Source: Chromatocurvus sp964613795
Lineage (GTDB): Bacteria; Pseudomonadota; Gammaproteobacteria; Pseudomonadales; Halieaceae
Assembly: GCA_964613795.1 (NCBI GenBank)
Contig: CAZTJR010000002.1
Coordinates: 124,001-188,000, forward strand
Reading direction: 5' to 3'
Length of the DNA: 64,000 nucleotides
Positions 17,473 to 26,176 of this stretch are shown one piece after another. The position numbers and the translations under genes are program-made. The notes under the pieces are model-generated. The model saw only the letters and a program-made list of their open reading frames with translations. It searched no databases and was not told the DNA's origin. Position 1 is the first letter of the stretch. Each line of letters begins with the position of its first letter.

Positions 17473-17988
17473 TCAGCCCAGAGGCGGCGGCAAATGCTCC
17501 CGGCTGAAGCCACGATAGGCAAAAAAGCGCAGGATTCGGGCTTTCTCAACCAGCGGTAGTGGCACGGCCAGGGCCCCGTACTTCTTTGCCAGTACCTGCC
17601 GTGCGATGTCGTGCCAGTCAATATCGCTGATAGCCAGGGTCGACTCTGCAAGGCTGTCGTTTACGCCGCGCTCCTGCAATTCGCGCAGGATACGCCCAGG
17701 ACCGTAGCCACGACCCGCACGCTGTCGTACGTAACTTTCTGCAAAACGCTCGTCACTCTGCAGGCCCTCGTCAGCGAGGCGTTCTATCGCTTCCTTTATC
17801 AGGTGTCGAGGATAACGGCGAAGCAGTTTACGCTCGAGTTCAAAGCAAGCGTGTTCGCGCCGCGCGAGCAGGTCCATGGCAGATCGACGCACTGCGATAA
17901 TGTCGGCGTCCGCTTTACCATCGGGATCCTCCTGACAGTCGACATTGTCCACGGAGGACAAATCGGGGTTACGCATCATTCGCGACAT
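17473..17988 (-). CDS. recX: RecA modulator RecX
   Basis: This 171-residue protein has three-helix repeats typical of RecX: A-x-x-L-L-A-R-R-E-x-x-x-x-E-L-x-x-K-L ... Y-V-R-Q-R-A-G-R-G-Y-G-P-x-R-I-x-x-E-L. It inhibits and regulates RecA filaments. The N-terminal ~30 residues are acidic and extra. It lies directly after recA with a terminator hairpin between, so it is probably expressed by partial read-through. The ribosome site is weak (AGGT), and starts a few codons later cannot be excluded. Confidence 0.93.
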   Translation of the reverse strand: MSRMMRNPDLSSVDNVDCQEDPDGKADADIIAVRRSAMDLLARREHACFELERKLLRRYPRHLIKEAIERLADEGLQSDERFAESYVRQRAGRGYGPGRILRELQERGVNDSLAESTLAISDIDWHDIARQVLAKKYGALAVPLPLVEKARILRFFAYRGFSREHLPPPLG

Positions 17989-18016
17989 GCACTACCTACA
18001 CCATTACCACTGACAG

Positions 18017-18062
18017 AAAAAAGGCGCCGGGCGTGAGAGTGGGATCAGTGGGACCCGGCGCC
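18017..18062 (-). terminator. recA terminator, in front of recX
   Basis: On the minus strand a perfect 9-bp GC stem (GGCGCCGGG / CCCGGCGCC) with a 22-base loop is followed by six T residues. It starts 11 bases after the recA stop and ends just before recX, fitting a rho-independent terminator that limits recX transcription. Confidence 0.85.
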
Positions 18063-18073
18063 TAAAAACCGAC

Positions 18074-19111
18074 TCAGTCTTCCTCGGACTCGGCTGCCGC
18101 TTCCTCCGCCTGCCTGGGCGACTTGATATCCAATACCTGGGCTCGGATCAATCCCTCAATTTCGCTGGCAACCGCCGGGTTATCCGTCAGGAATTTCGAG
18201 GCATTGGCTTTTCCCTGACCGATCTTGTCGCCTTTATAGGCATACCAGGCGCCAGACTTTTCGACCAGATCAAGCTTGACACCCCAATCGACGATCTCCG
18301 CCATGCGATTAATACCGTAGCCATACATGATCTGAAATTCGGCCTGCTTGAAGGGCGGCGCCACCTTGTTCTTGACCACTTTCACACGCGTTTCGTTGCC
18401 CACCACCTCATCGCCTTCCTTGACCGCACCGATGCGGCGTATATCGAGCCTTACCGAGGAGTAGAACTTCAGGGCGTTGCCGCCGGTTGTGGTCTCGGGC
18501 GAGCCGAACATAACGCCGATCTTCATGCGGATCTGGTTGATGAAGATCACCATGCAGTTGGTCTGCTTGATTGTCGCCGTCAGCTTGCGCATGGCCTGAC
18601 TGAGGAGCCGGGCCTGCAGACCCACATGGCTGTCACCCATCTCGCCCTCGATTTCCGCTTTTGGCGTCAGCGCGGCGACTGAGTCGACCACAAGCACGTC
18701 TATAGCGCCGGAGCGTACCAGCATCTCCGCCACCTCGAGGGCCTGCTCTCCGGTGTCGGGCTGGGACACGATCAGATCGTCGACCTGAACACCGAGCTTT
18801 TCGGCATAGGAAGGATCGAGCGCGTGCTCGGCATCGATAAATGCGGCTGTACCGCCGGCTTTCTGCGCCTCGGCAATCACCTGCAGAGTGAGTGTGGTCT
18901 TGCCGGACGATTCAGGCCCGTAGATTTCGCAGATCCGACCACGTGGCAGCCCACCAATGCCCAGGGCAACATCAAGTCCGAGAGAACCCGTGGAGATGGA
19001 CGGAATAGCGACCCGCTCGTTGTCGCCCATGCGCATGACCGTACCTTTGCCAAACTGACGGTCGATCTGTCCAAGTGCCGCCTGCAGCGCCTTTTGTTTG
19101 TTCGGATCCAT
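18074..19111 (-). CDS. recA: Recombinase RecA
   Basis: The product has 345 residues. It forms ATP-dependent filaments on single-stranded DNA and triggers LexA self-cleavage. The Walker A motif G-P-E-S-S-G-K-T-T is near residue 66, and the L2 region around F-G-S-P-E-T-T-T-G-G-N-A-L is conserved. The C-terminus ends in the usual acidic tail. Tandem ATGs occur at 19114 and 19111; 19111 gives the standard M-D-x-N-K-Q-K-A-L start. A LexA box lies about 150 bases upstream and a terminator directly after the stop. Confidence 0.98.
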   Translation of the reverse strand: MDPNKQKALQAALGQIDRQFGKGTVMRMGDNERVAIPSISTGSLGLDVALGIGGLPRGRICEIYGPESSGKTTLTLQVIAEAQKAGGTAAFIDAEHALDPSYAEKLGVQVDDLIVSQPDTGEQALEVAEMLVRSGAIDVLVVDSVAALTPKAEIEGEMGDSHVGLQARLLSQAMRKLTATIKQTNCMVIFINQIRMKIGVMFGSPETTTGGNALKFYSSVRLDIRRIGAVKEGDEVVGNETRVKVVKNKVAPPFKQAEFQIMYGYGINRMAEIVDWGVKLDLVEKSGAWYAYKGDKIGQGKANASKFLTDNPAVASEIEGLIRAQVLDIKSPRQAEEAAAESEED

Positions 19112-19258
19112 CATTCTTCTCCATTGCCTGCGATATACGAGTAAACCGGTTTTTCGGCTGGCGGTGCGATAGTGATGTCGCTCATGTTTTGAGCTTTTTT
19201 GCCGTCGAATGTCCAGACAGCAGCATCAAGATAGCCTGCAAGTTCTACCACCATACCA

Positions 19259-19274
19259 CTGTATATATAGTCAG
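19259..19274. promoter_or_regulatory. LexA (SOS) box upstream of recA
   Basis: The 16-mer CTGTATATATAGTCAG fits the gammaproteobacterial LexA consensus CTG-N10-CAG exactly, with an AT-alternating core. It lies 148 bases before the recA start on the minus strand, overlaps a likely -10 element (TATATA), and has TTGCAT about 20 bases upstream as a possible -35. Confidence 0.85.
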
Positions 19275-19288
19275 TGTTCGGGCGAACA
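19275..19288. repeat. Inverted repeat abutting the recA LexA box
   Basis: TGTTCG-GG-CGAACA, a 6-bp perfect inverted repeat with a 2-base centre, starts at the base after the LexA box and lies in the promoter spacer. It might be a second operator or chance. Confidence 0.5.
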
Positions 19289-19363
19289 AATGCAAGTGTC
19301 AGAGCGGCCCGAATTCGGCCTTATGCGATCTGCGCGCTAAAGCCTGCATGAAAAAGCGACAGG

Positions 19364-20419
19364 TCATATACCACCAGGTACTGTCCCGGAAATCGGGCTG
19401 CCATCCGCCGACACCGCGTAGAACAGGCAGTCACTCTCGGCAATTACCGCGTGCGTGGTGATCATGAACAGGATGAGAGGCTGCGCGGGATACAGCACGC
19501 CGTCAATCACCTGCACAAGCTGGCCCACCGCGCACAGCCCAGCGGCATCTCTAGCCTGAAACAGCTGCCGCGGATCGGCATCGCTCCAGCCCAGCGGCGT
19601 GTCAAGCGGCACCGTGCCAAAATTGTGATGCTCGATGACCGGATTCAGGGTCACATCGTGACCGGGCTGTGGAGTATCCGCATAGGTCAAGGCAATGCCA
19701 ACACGAAGCTCGAGTCGCAGCGGCGAGTGAAGTTTATCCAATGACGGGGCGCTGCTTCGGGGAGGGATAATCTCCGGCACCAATGCAAAGCGCTGCAGTC
19801 CGGCCAGGGCAATCGCGTCGGCCCGGGGATCCTCGCGCCCACCCACTTCGACGGTCACGATCGGGCGGGCGTCGCTGCTGCTTTCCATCAATGCGCCAAG
19901 ATCCAGCGAGCAGACTACCAGCCGATGGGTGAAGAGTGTGGCGATGGCATCGTGGCGTGGATCGTCAAAAGCGACCACGGCGAAGTCGGGACCGCGGCCG
20001 GACGTGTTGTGCATGTCCACTACCGCCTCGGGACGATGCAGTTCCAGCAATATCTGTATTTCTTTGGCCAAGTGGCCCTGCTCGTCATCGAAAGGCGGTC
20101 GGAAACAGCGATTGAGATCCCGGGCGCGGGGCAGCATCCGGTGCGAGAACGGCGGCTCACACAGGGCTGCAGATACCGACGCAATCACCAGCAACAGATT
20201 TACCGCCGGTCGCTCGCCGTCCCGCAGCCAGCGCCAGACAGCTCGCAGACCCGAGGGCTCATTGCCGTGCACAAGAGTCACCAGAGCGCGGCAGCGCGAG
20301 CGGTCCTCGCCATCGACCCGTATGCAGAGTGGTCCACCGTAGCGTGACAACATGGCTTCCGGAGACTCCGCCAGATCGCGCTCACCCGGATTATGCAGGA
20401 ACGTGAACCGTCTCTTCAC
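19364..20419 (-). CDS. Succinylglutamate desuccinylase/aspartoacylase-family zinc hydrolase
   Basis: This 351-residue protein resembles the AstE/AspA branch of M14-like carboxypeptidases. Zinc ligands are suggested by V-H-G-N-E-P-S-G (His and Glu near residues 50-53) and a further V-D-M-H-N-T-S-G histidine near 137; D-L-N-R-C-F is also typical. The family removes acyl groups from amino acids. No other ast gene is present, so arginine succinyltransferase function is unlikely. It starts with GTG, overlapping the stop of the glutamate-cysteine ligase-like gene by four bases (GTGA), so the two probably act together. Confidence 0.8.
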   Translation of the reverse strand: MKRRFTFLHNPGERDLAESPEAMLSRYGGPLCIRVDGEDRSRCRALVTLVHGNEPSGLRAVWRWLRDGERPAVNLLLVIASVSAALCEPPFSHRMLPRARDLNRCFRPPFDDEQGHLAKEIQILLELHRPEAVVDMHNTSGRGPDFAVVAFDDPRHDAIATLFTHRLVVCSLDLGALMESSSDARPIVTVEVGGREDPRADAIALAGLQRFALVPEIIPPRSSAPSLDKLHSPLRLELRVGIALTYADTPQPGHDVTLNPVIEHHNFGTVPLDTPLGWSDADPRQLFQARDAAGLCAVGQLVQVIDGVLYPAQPLILFMITTHAVIAESDCLFYAVSADGSPISGTVPGGI

Positions 20420-21894
20420 GGCAGCGGCCAGCGGGCGATCGGCAGGTTTGCCTCGCTATGCGTCATGAACAGTCTCAGCATGGCGTGCAGCGCGCGATGC
20501 GAGGTCATGTCCTTCTCAAGTCGACGCCAGGCCTTGAGCTGCCAGTCGGCCCCCGTCATCCCACCGTCCAGACGTGCCTCGATAATCCCCAGGTAGTGAT
20601 CAATCTCGTCGGCCTGCACACCCACAGACGCGAGGCCGTCCCGCGCCACGGGCAGCAGCGAGGCGATAATGCCGGTAACCGGCTGTTCGCGCAGACGATA
20701 CTGGGATTGTCTCGGCCACACCAGATTCGCCTGCAGGCCGTGCTGTGCAGCGCGATAGAAATTGTGCTCGGCAATGTGGAACGGAATGGCCGGTAGCAGG
20801 CGATTGATGTCGCCGCGCAGACCCTCGGCAAGGCCAATCAGAAAGGCCGCATTGGCGACCATGTCGACCGCGGTAGGACCGGCCGGCAGTGCGCGCATCT
20901 CGATACGCAGGTGGCCGCCGTCTACCGGGTCGTACACCGGCCGGTTCCACAGCCAGACTGTGCTCAGGTGCAGGCGCAGCTCCCGTAGCGCCGGCGCCCC
21001 ACCAACAGCGAGGGCGGATGTGTCGTTCGCGCAGACCGGGATCAGGGGATGATATAGACGCACCACCTCCTCGAACAGCTCGAATGCCCCACGCCTGACC
21101 CAACCGCGGCCGAAGTTCACCCGCGCGGGCTCACTCCAGGAGTAACGATCACGCTGACGGATATCGATGGATTGCTTGAATAGAGGGATGCGTGTCTCGC
21201 GCCACAGGGCATGGCCAAACAACGTTGGCGAGTTTGCAGCCAATGCCAACGCCAGTGGCGTCACCAGCTGCAGTGCATTAAAGGTGTCGGCAAACGCCGC
21301 CGGCGCCACGCGGTAGTGCACCTGGAAACTGGTGTTGGCACCCTCCAGGGTGATATCCGCCATATCGAGACGCAGCGGGTCCTCACCGCTGATATCAATG
21401 CAGAAATCGCTGCCGCGACGTTCAATAAGCTGCTTAACCAGTGCATGATAACGCGGCTGGTCGGTGACACAGTCGGCTCCGAAGTCGCTCTGTTTCAGCG
21501 TCGGCAGGATGCCGATCGGCAGCACATGGCCGCCGTGATCGGCGGCGAGCCGACCGAGATCCGCAAGGCGCGCAATGATGTCCGCTTCCGTGCCGGTAAA
21601 GGCGCCGGCGTCGAGCAGCCTTGGCGTCAGGTTGTACTCCAGGTTGTAGCGGTTCAGCTCAAGCGTGAGCTGCGGATCCCGGGCGGCACTGTGAATGGCC
21701 TGGTTGGCATGCAGCGGATCACCCGTCTGGTCCACCAGGTACATCTCGAGCTCAGCACCCAGTGAAGGCGCCCCCTCGCCGAAACCCGGGGTCTGCAGAA
21801 GCTCCTCGAGGCTGGCCAGATTGCTCTCCAGCGCCGCCTGGAACGCAGTGAAATCCTGCGCACTGAAATCACTGCGGTCGATCTCGAGCCCCAT
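20416..21894 (-). CDS. Glutamate-cysteine ligase-family (GCS2-like) protein
   Basis: The product has 492 residues. It resembles the carboxylate-amine ligase family that includes YbdK: L-G-A-E-L-E-M-Y near residue 47 gives metal-binding acidic residues, and E-L-N-R-Y-N-L-E-Y-N-L-T-P follows. Later come G-A-N-T-S-F-Q-V-H-Y, V-R-R-G-A-F-E-L-F and H-L-R-I-E-M-R-A-L-P. It is longer than YbdK (about 370). Many members lack proven glutathione synthesis, so the substrate is uncertain. It is 49 bases after frmA, a glutathione-dependent enzyme gene, and overlaps the AstE-like gene. Confidence 0.8.
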   Translation of the reverse strand: MGLEIDRSDFSAQDFTAFQAALESNLASLEELLQTPGFGEGAPSLGAELEMYLVDQTGDPLHANQAIHSAARDPQLTLELNRYNLEYNLTPRLLDAGAFTGTEADIIARLADLGRLAADHGGHVLPIGILPTLKQSDFGADCVTDQPRYHALVKQLIERRGSDFCIDISGEDPLRLDMADITLEGANTSFQVHYRVAPAAFADTFNALQLVTPLALALAANSPTLFGHALWRETRIPLFKQSIDIRQRDRYSWSEPARVNFGRGWVRRGAFELFEEVVRLYHPLIPVCANDTSALAVGGAPALRELRLHLSTVWLWNRPVYDPVDGGHLRIEMRALPAGPTAVDMVANAAFLIGLAEGLRGDINRLLPAIPFHIAEHNFYRAAQHGLQANLVWPRQSQYRLREQPVTGIIASLLPVARDGLASVGVQADEIDHYLGIIEARLDGGMTGADWQLKAWRRLEKDMTSHRALHAMLRLFMTHSEANLPIARWPLP

Positions 21895-21943
21895 GCCTGG
21901 CTGCCCCTCTGTGCGACCCGGACCCTGAAGCGGCCGGCCCGAT

Positions 21944-23050
21944 TCAGTAGTGTATGACGGAGCGGATACTCTCTCCCGTGTGCATCAGATCAAACGCCCT
22001 GTTGATATCGTCCAGCGGCATAGTATGCGTGATCAGGTCGTCTATGTTGATGCGACCCTCCATATACCAGTCGACGATTTTCGGGACGTCGGTGCGTCCA
22101 CGCGCCCCACCGAATGCCGTGCCGCGCCAGCTGCGTCCAGTGACCAGCTGGAACGGCCGCGTGGAGATTTCCTGACCCGCACCGGCGACACCGATAATAC
22201 AGCTCTGACCCCAGCCCTTGTGGGCACACTCCAGAGCCTGACGCATGACCTGCACATTGCCGATACATTCGAAGCTGTAGTCGACTCCGCCGCCGGTCAT
22301 GGCAATAAGGTGCTGCACCACGTCGTCCACATCGCGTGGGTCGACGAAGTCTGTCATGCCGAACTGACGACCCAGGGCTTCCTTCGCCGGATTCATGTCG
22401 ACGCCGATAATACGGGCGGCACCCACCATGCGTGCACCCTGCACCACATTCAGGCCAATGCCACCCAGCCCGAAAACGGCAACCGTTGCACCGACCTCGA
22501 CACCCATGGTGAACGCGACGGCTCCGATGCCCGTGGTGACGCCGCAGCCGATGTAGCAGATCTTGTCGAAGGGGGCATCCTTACGCACCTTTGCCAGGGC
22601 AATCTCGGGAAGAACCGAGTGATTGGCAAAGGTGGAGCAGCCCATGTAGTGTCGCAGCGGCCTGCCATCGAGGGAAAAACGTGAGCTGCCATCGGGCATG
22701 ACCCCCTGCCCCTGGGTTTCGCGAATGGCCTGGCAAAGATTGGTACGCGGGTGCAGGCAATAATCACACTCACGACACTCAGGTGTGTACAGCGGAATCA
22801 CGTGGTCGCCTGGCTGCAGACTCCTGACGCCGTCCCCCACCTCAAGCACCACACCCGCCCCTTCGTGACCGAGTATCGTGGGGAAGGCGCCCTCGGGATC
22901 TTCGCCGGAGAGGGTGAAAGCATCGGTATGACAGACACCCGTCGCCTTCATTTCCACCAGCACTTCACCCGGGCGTGGTCCTTCCAGGTCGACCTCGCAG
23001 ATCTCGAGTGGCTGTCCGGCGCCAAAAGCGACTGCTGCGCGTGTTTTCAT
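21944..23050 (-). CDS. frmA: S-(hydroxymethyl)glutathione dehydrogenase / class III alcohol dehydrogenase
   Basis: This 368-residue zinc alcohol dehydrogenase is of class III. Catalytic zinc ligands are in V-C-H-T-D and G-H-E-G-A-G; the structural zinc cysteines are in C-R-E-C-D-Y-C-L-H-P-R-T-N-L-C. The Rossmann loop is G-L-G-G-I-G. It oxidises the formaldehyde-glutathione adduct, and can also reduce S-nitrosoglutathione. ATG 23050 is chosen from family alignment (M-K-T-R-A-A-V-A-F); the upstream extension is non-homologous. The usual partner, S-formylglutathione hydrolase, is not in the window. Confidence 0.95.
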   Translation of the reverse strand: MKTRAAVAFGAGQPLEICEVDLEGPRPGEVLVEMKATGVCHTDAFTLSGEDPEGAFPTILGHEGAGVVLEVGDGVRSLQPGDHVIPLYTPECRECDYCLHPRTNLCQAIRETQGQGVMPDGSSRFSLDGRPLRHYMGCSTFANHSVLPEIALAKVRKDAPFDKICYIGCGVTTGIGAVAFTMGVEVGATVAVFGLGGIGLNVVQGARMVGAARIIGVDMNPAKEALGRQFGMTDFVDPRDVDDVVQHLIAMTGGGVDYSFECIGNVQVMRQALECAHKGWGQSCIIGVAGAGQEISTRPFQLVTGRSWRGTAFGGARGRTDVPKIVDWYMEGRINIDDLITHTMPLDDINRAFDLMHTGESIRSVIHY

Positions 23051-23218
23051 GGTGTTTGAGACCCTGTTTTCAAAGAATGCTGAATGTGGCGTGAAGCATA
23101 TCGGTGACCGGGAGAAAAACCAAGACACACCGACGCATTGCTGCAGGCTCACGACGCATAGCGCAAGGGCGTGCGGAAAGCAGCGCGGTGCCTGTGACTT
23201 CATGTTCACGGGCTATCG

Positions 23219-23232
23219 TTTTATACTTAAAA
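23219..23232. promoter_or_regulatory. Candidate operator upstream of gcdH
   Basis: TTTTATACTTAAAA, 61 bases before gcdH, matches TTTTAAGCTTAAAC in the marR-hmgA gap at 11 of 14 positions. Shared sequence and shared pathway suggest the neighbouring MarR protein binds both. It also resembles ordinary AT-rich promoter sequence. Confidence 0.45.
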
Positions 23233-23292
23233 TATTGAAGCGATCGCCTGTCTGGCAGACACTGTCGGCGCGACGTCGTGAGGTGAAGGTTT

Positions 23293-24477
23293 ATGAGTGG
23301 CAAGACAATATGGCGTGCCCTTGATTGGCGCGACCCCTTCCTGCTGGAGCACGAGCTCACCGATGAGCAGCGCATGGTTCGCGACAGCGCCCGCAAATAT
23401 GCGACAGCATCGCTGCTGCCCCGCGTGCAAAAGGCATTTCGCGACGAGCGTACTGAGGTCGAGATCTTCCGCGAAATGGGCGCACTCGGACTCCTGGGCA
23501 GCACCATCGATGGCTATGGTTGCCCCGGTGTCGATTACACAAGCTATGGCCTGATTGCACGGGAAGTCGAGCGGGTGGATTCCGGCTACCGCTCAATGAT
23601 GAGCGTGCAGTCTTCACTGGTTATGTATCCCATTTACGCCTACGGCAGCGAAGCACAGCGGGAAAAGTACCTGCCGCGCCTGGCGACGGGGGAATGGATC
23701 GGCTGCTTCGGCCTCACCGAGCCCGACCACGGCTCCGACCCTGGCTCGATGGCGACCCGGGCAACCAGCGTTGATGGGGGCTACCGGATCAGCGGCGCCA
23801 AGATGTGGATCACGAACAGCCCCATCGCCGACGTGTTCGTGATCTGGGCGAAGACCGACGACGGTAGAATCCGCGGGTTTATCCTGGAAAAAGGCATGCC
23901 CGGACTCACGGCGCCGACGATAGAGGGCAAGCTGGCCCTGCGCGCCTCGGTGACCGGCGAGATCGTCATGCAGGATGTGTTTGTTCCGGAGGAGCAGCTG
24001 CTGCCGAATGTACACGGCCTCAAGGGCCCGTTTGGCTGCCTCAACAACGCACGCTACGGCATTGCCTGGGGTGCGCTCGGCGCCGCCGAGACCTGCTGGT
24101 TTGCGGCCCGCGACTACACCATGGAGCGTACCCAGTTCGGGCGTCCACTGGCGTCAAACCAGCTGATTCAGCTCAAGCTCGCCGACATGCAGACCGACAT
24201 CAGTCTGGGACTGCAGGGCTGTCATCGCGCCGGGCAGCTGATGGATGCCGGGGAAATCGCACCGGAGATCATTTCCCTGATCAAGCGCAATTCCTGCGGC
24301 AAGGCACTTGAGGTGGCGCGCAAGGCCCGTGACATGCTGGGCGGCAACGGCATTTCCGACGAGTACCCGGTCATGCGCCATCTTGTGAACCTGGAAGTCG
24401 TCAACACGTATGAAGGCACACACGATATTCACGCCCTGATTCTCGGCCGCACGCAAACCGATATTCCTGCATTCTGA
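23293..24477 (+). CDS. gcdH: Glutaryl-CoA dehydrogenase (decarboxylating)
   Basis: The product has 394 residues. It is an FAD acyl-CoA dehydrogenase converting glutaryl-CoA to crotonyl-CoA and CO2 in lysine and tryptophan catabolism. The catalytic base is Glu374 in T-Y-E-G-T-H-D-I-H-A-L-I-L-G-R, which is the glutaryl-CoA dehydrogenase form of the motif. R-S-M-M-S-V-Q-S-S-L-V-M, with the family's substrate-carboxylate arginine, is also present. AGGTGAAGG precedes the ATG. It is followed by fah after 22 bases and maiA after another 16, so it heads an operon with tyrosine-degradation genes. Confidence 0.93.
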   Translation: MSGKTIWRALDWRDPFLLEHELTDEQRMVRDSARKYATASLLPRVQKAFRDERTEVEIFREMGALGLLGSTIDGYGCPGVDYTSYGLIAREVERVDSGYRSMMSVQSSLVMYPIYAYGSEAQREKYLPRLATGEWIGCFGLTEPDHGSDPGSMATRATSVDGGYRISGAKMWITNSPIADVFVIWAKTDDGRIRGFILEKGMPGLTAPTIEGKLALRASVTGEIVMQDVFVPEEQLLPNVHGLKGPFGCLNNARYGIAWGALGAAETCWFAARDYTMERTQFGRPLASNQLIQLKLADMQTDISLGLQGCHRAGQLMDAGEIAPEIISLIKRNSCGKALEVARKARDMLGGNGISDEYPVMRHLVNLEVVNTYEGTHDIHALILGRTQTDIPAF

Positions 24478-24499
24478 CGCAGGCAAGGAGAAAGCACCC

Positions 24500-25486
24500 A
24501 TGAAGCTCGCATCGCTCAAACACGGCCGTGACGGCAGACTGCATATCGTCAATCGCGACCTGTCGCAGGCCTGTCCGGCCGACGATATTGCGCCGACGCT
24601 GCAGGCCGCACTGGATGACTGGGCGGCGCTACAGCCGAGACTGCAGAAACGCTATAACGCGCTGCAATCAGGAACGGTCGAGAGCATCGCCTTCGACCCT
24701 GCGGCCTGTGACGCACCGCTGCCCCGATGCTATCACTGGGCCGACGGCAGTGCCTACGTGACGCACGTGGAGCTGGTGCGCAAGGCGCGTGGGGCGGAAC
24801 TGCCGCAGTCATTCTGGGAGGATCCGCTGATCTACATGGGGGCTTCCGATGCCTTTATCGGAGCCCGCGACCCGATTCCGGTCCAGGACGAGGCCTGGGG
24901 CATCGACTTCGAAGCCGAGGTTGTGATCGTCACCGACGACGTGCCCGCCGGTGTAACGCCTGCTCAGGCCGCCGGGCACATCAAGCTGATCGGGCTGGTC
25001 AACGACGTGTCGCTACGCAATCTGATTCCGGCGGAGCTGGGCAAGCAGTTCGGCTTCTATCAATCCAAGCCCTGGACGTCATTCACGCCGACCCTGGTCA
25101 CGCCGGACGAACTCGGTGATGCCTGGGACGGCCACCGGCTGCACCTGCCGCTGCACGCCGTGCACAATGGCACCAGAATCGGCAGCCCGAATGCCGGCGT
25201 CGACATGGTTTTTGATTTCCCCACACTGATCGCTCATTGTGCGAAATCACGCTCGCTTGTCGCCGGGACTGTCATCGGCAGTGGCACGGTGTCCAACGTA
25301 GGCAGCAAGGACGGCTCGTGCTGCCTGGCCGAAGTGCGCTGTATCGAAACAATCGAACAGGGCGCAGCGAAAACGCCGTTCATGGCCTTTGGAGACCGCA
25401 TCGAAATCTACATGCGCGACGCCGAGGGACACAGCATTTTCGGCGACATTGATCAGCGGGTGGAGGCCTATACGCCACCCGCCTGA
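24500..25486 (+). CDS. Fumarylacetoacetate hydrolase-family protein
   Basis: This 328-residue protein has the FAH C-terminal fold from about residue 75: V-E-L-V-R-K-A-R, then metal-ligand glutamates in G-I-D-F-E-A-E-V and aspartate in G-L-V-N-D-V-S-L-R. The closing G-S-G-T-V-S and G-D-R-I-E-I-Y are typical. With maiA directly downstream and hmgA in the neighbourhood, the likely reaction is fumarylacetoacetate to fumarate plus acetoacetate, the last tyrosine-degradation step. It is shorter than eukaryotic FAH (about 420), as is common in bacteria. AGGAG precedes the ATG. Confidence 0.9.
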   Translation: MKLASLKHGRDGRLHIVNRDLSQACPADDIAPTLQAALDDWAALQPRLQKRYNALQSGTVESIAFDPAACDAPLPRCYHWADGSAYVTHVELVRKARGAELPQSFWEDPLIYMGASDAFIGARDPIPVQDEAWGIDFEAEVVIVTDDVPAGVTPAQAAGHIKLIGLVNDVSLRNLIPAELGKQFGFYQSKPWTSFTPTLVTPDELGDAWDGHRLHLPLHAVHNGTRIGSPNAGVDMVFDFPTLIAHCAKSRSLVAGTVIGSGTVSNVGSKDGSCCLAEVRCIETIEQGAAKTPFMAFGDRIEIYMRDAEGHSIFGDIDQRVEAYTPPA

Positions 25487-25502
25487 CAGCGCGGAGACTT
25501 TT

Positions 25503-26132
25503 ATGCAGCTTTACAGCTATTTCCGCTCATCCGCCGCTTACCGGGTCAGGATTGCCCTCAACCTGAAAGGCGTCGACCACGGCGTCATCCCGGTGAACCT
25601 GGTGGCGGGCGAGCAGCGCAGCGACAGCTACCGCAGGCACAACCCGCAGGGACTCGTGCCGACGCTGGTCACCGGCGACCAGACGTTGACGCAAAGCACC
25701 GCGATCCTGGAGTGGCTGGAAGAGGAATATCCGGAACCGGCCCTGTATCCACGGGATGCGCTACAGCGGGCTACTGTCCGCGCGCTGTGCCAGCTCGTTG
25801 CCTGTGATATCCATCCACTTAACAACCTGCGGGTGCTGAAATATCTCAAGGGCGAGCTCGGCCTGAGTGAGGATACGGTGCGACTCTGGTACGCCCACTG
25901 GGTGATCGAAGGCTTCACTGCACTGGAACCGAGGCTGCCAGAGCAGGCATTCGTGAACGGCGAGGCACCGGGGATGGCCGAGATTTTCATCGTGCCACAG
26001 ATCTACAATGCCGAGCGTTTTGCGGTAGCGCTGGGGGACTTTCCCCGGATCCGTGCGCTACGGGATCGCTGCGAGGTGCTGCCGGCATTCCAGAAAGCGC
26101 ACCCGGATGCCCAGCAGGATGCGCCTTCCTGA
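25503..26132 (+). CDS. maiA: Maleylacetoacetate isomerase (zeta-class GST)
   Basis: This 209-residue glutathione transferase is of the zeta class. The active-site motif S-S-A-A-Y-R-V-R-I-A-L occurs at residues 8-18, and N-P-Q-G-L-V-P-T-L and Q-S-T-A-I-L-E-W-L-E bind glutathione. It isomerises maleylacetoacetate to fumarylacetoacetate, the substrate of the gene before it. ATG 25503 follows fah by 16 bases; a longer upstream start would overlap fah. Confidence 0.95.
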   Translation: MQLYSYFRSSAAYRVRIALNLKGVDHGVIPVNLVAGEQRSDSYRRHNPQGLVPTLVTGDQTLTQSTAILEWLEEEYPEPALYPRDALQRATVRALCQLVACDIHPLNNLRVLKYLKGELGLSEDTVRLWYAHWVIEGFTALEPRLPEQAFVNGEAPGMAEIFIVPQIYNAERFAVALGDFPRIRALRDRCEVLPAFQKAHPDAQQDAPS

Positions 26133-26135
26133 CCT

Positions 26136-26169
26136 TCTGGGATCAGGTCTCGATGGAGCCGATCCCAGA
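26136..26169. terminator. Hairpin between maiA and the thiolase gene
   Basis: A perfect 9-bp inverted repeat (TCTGGGATC / GATCCCAGA) with a 16-base loop sits between the convergent 3' ends. There is no T-tract, so terminator function rests on position. Confidence 0.4.
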
Positions 26170-26176
26170 GGCGACC

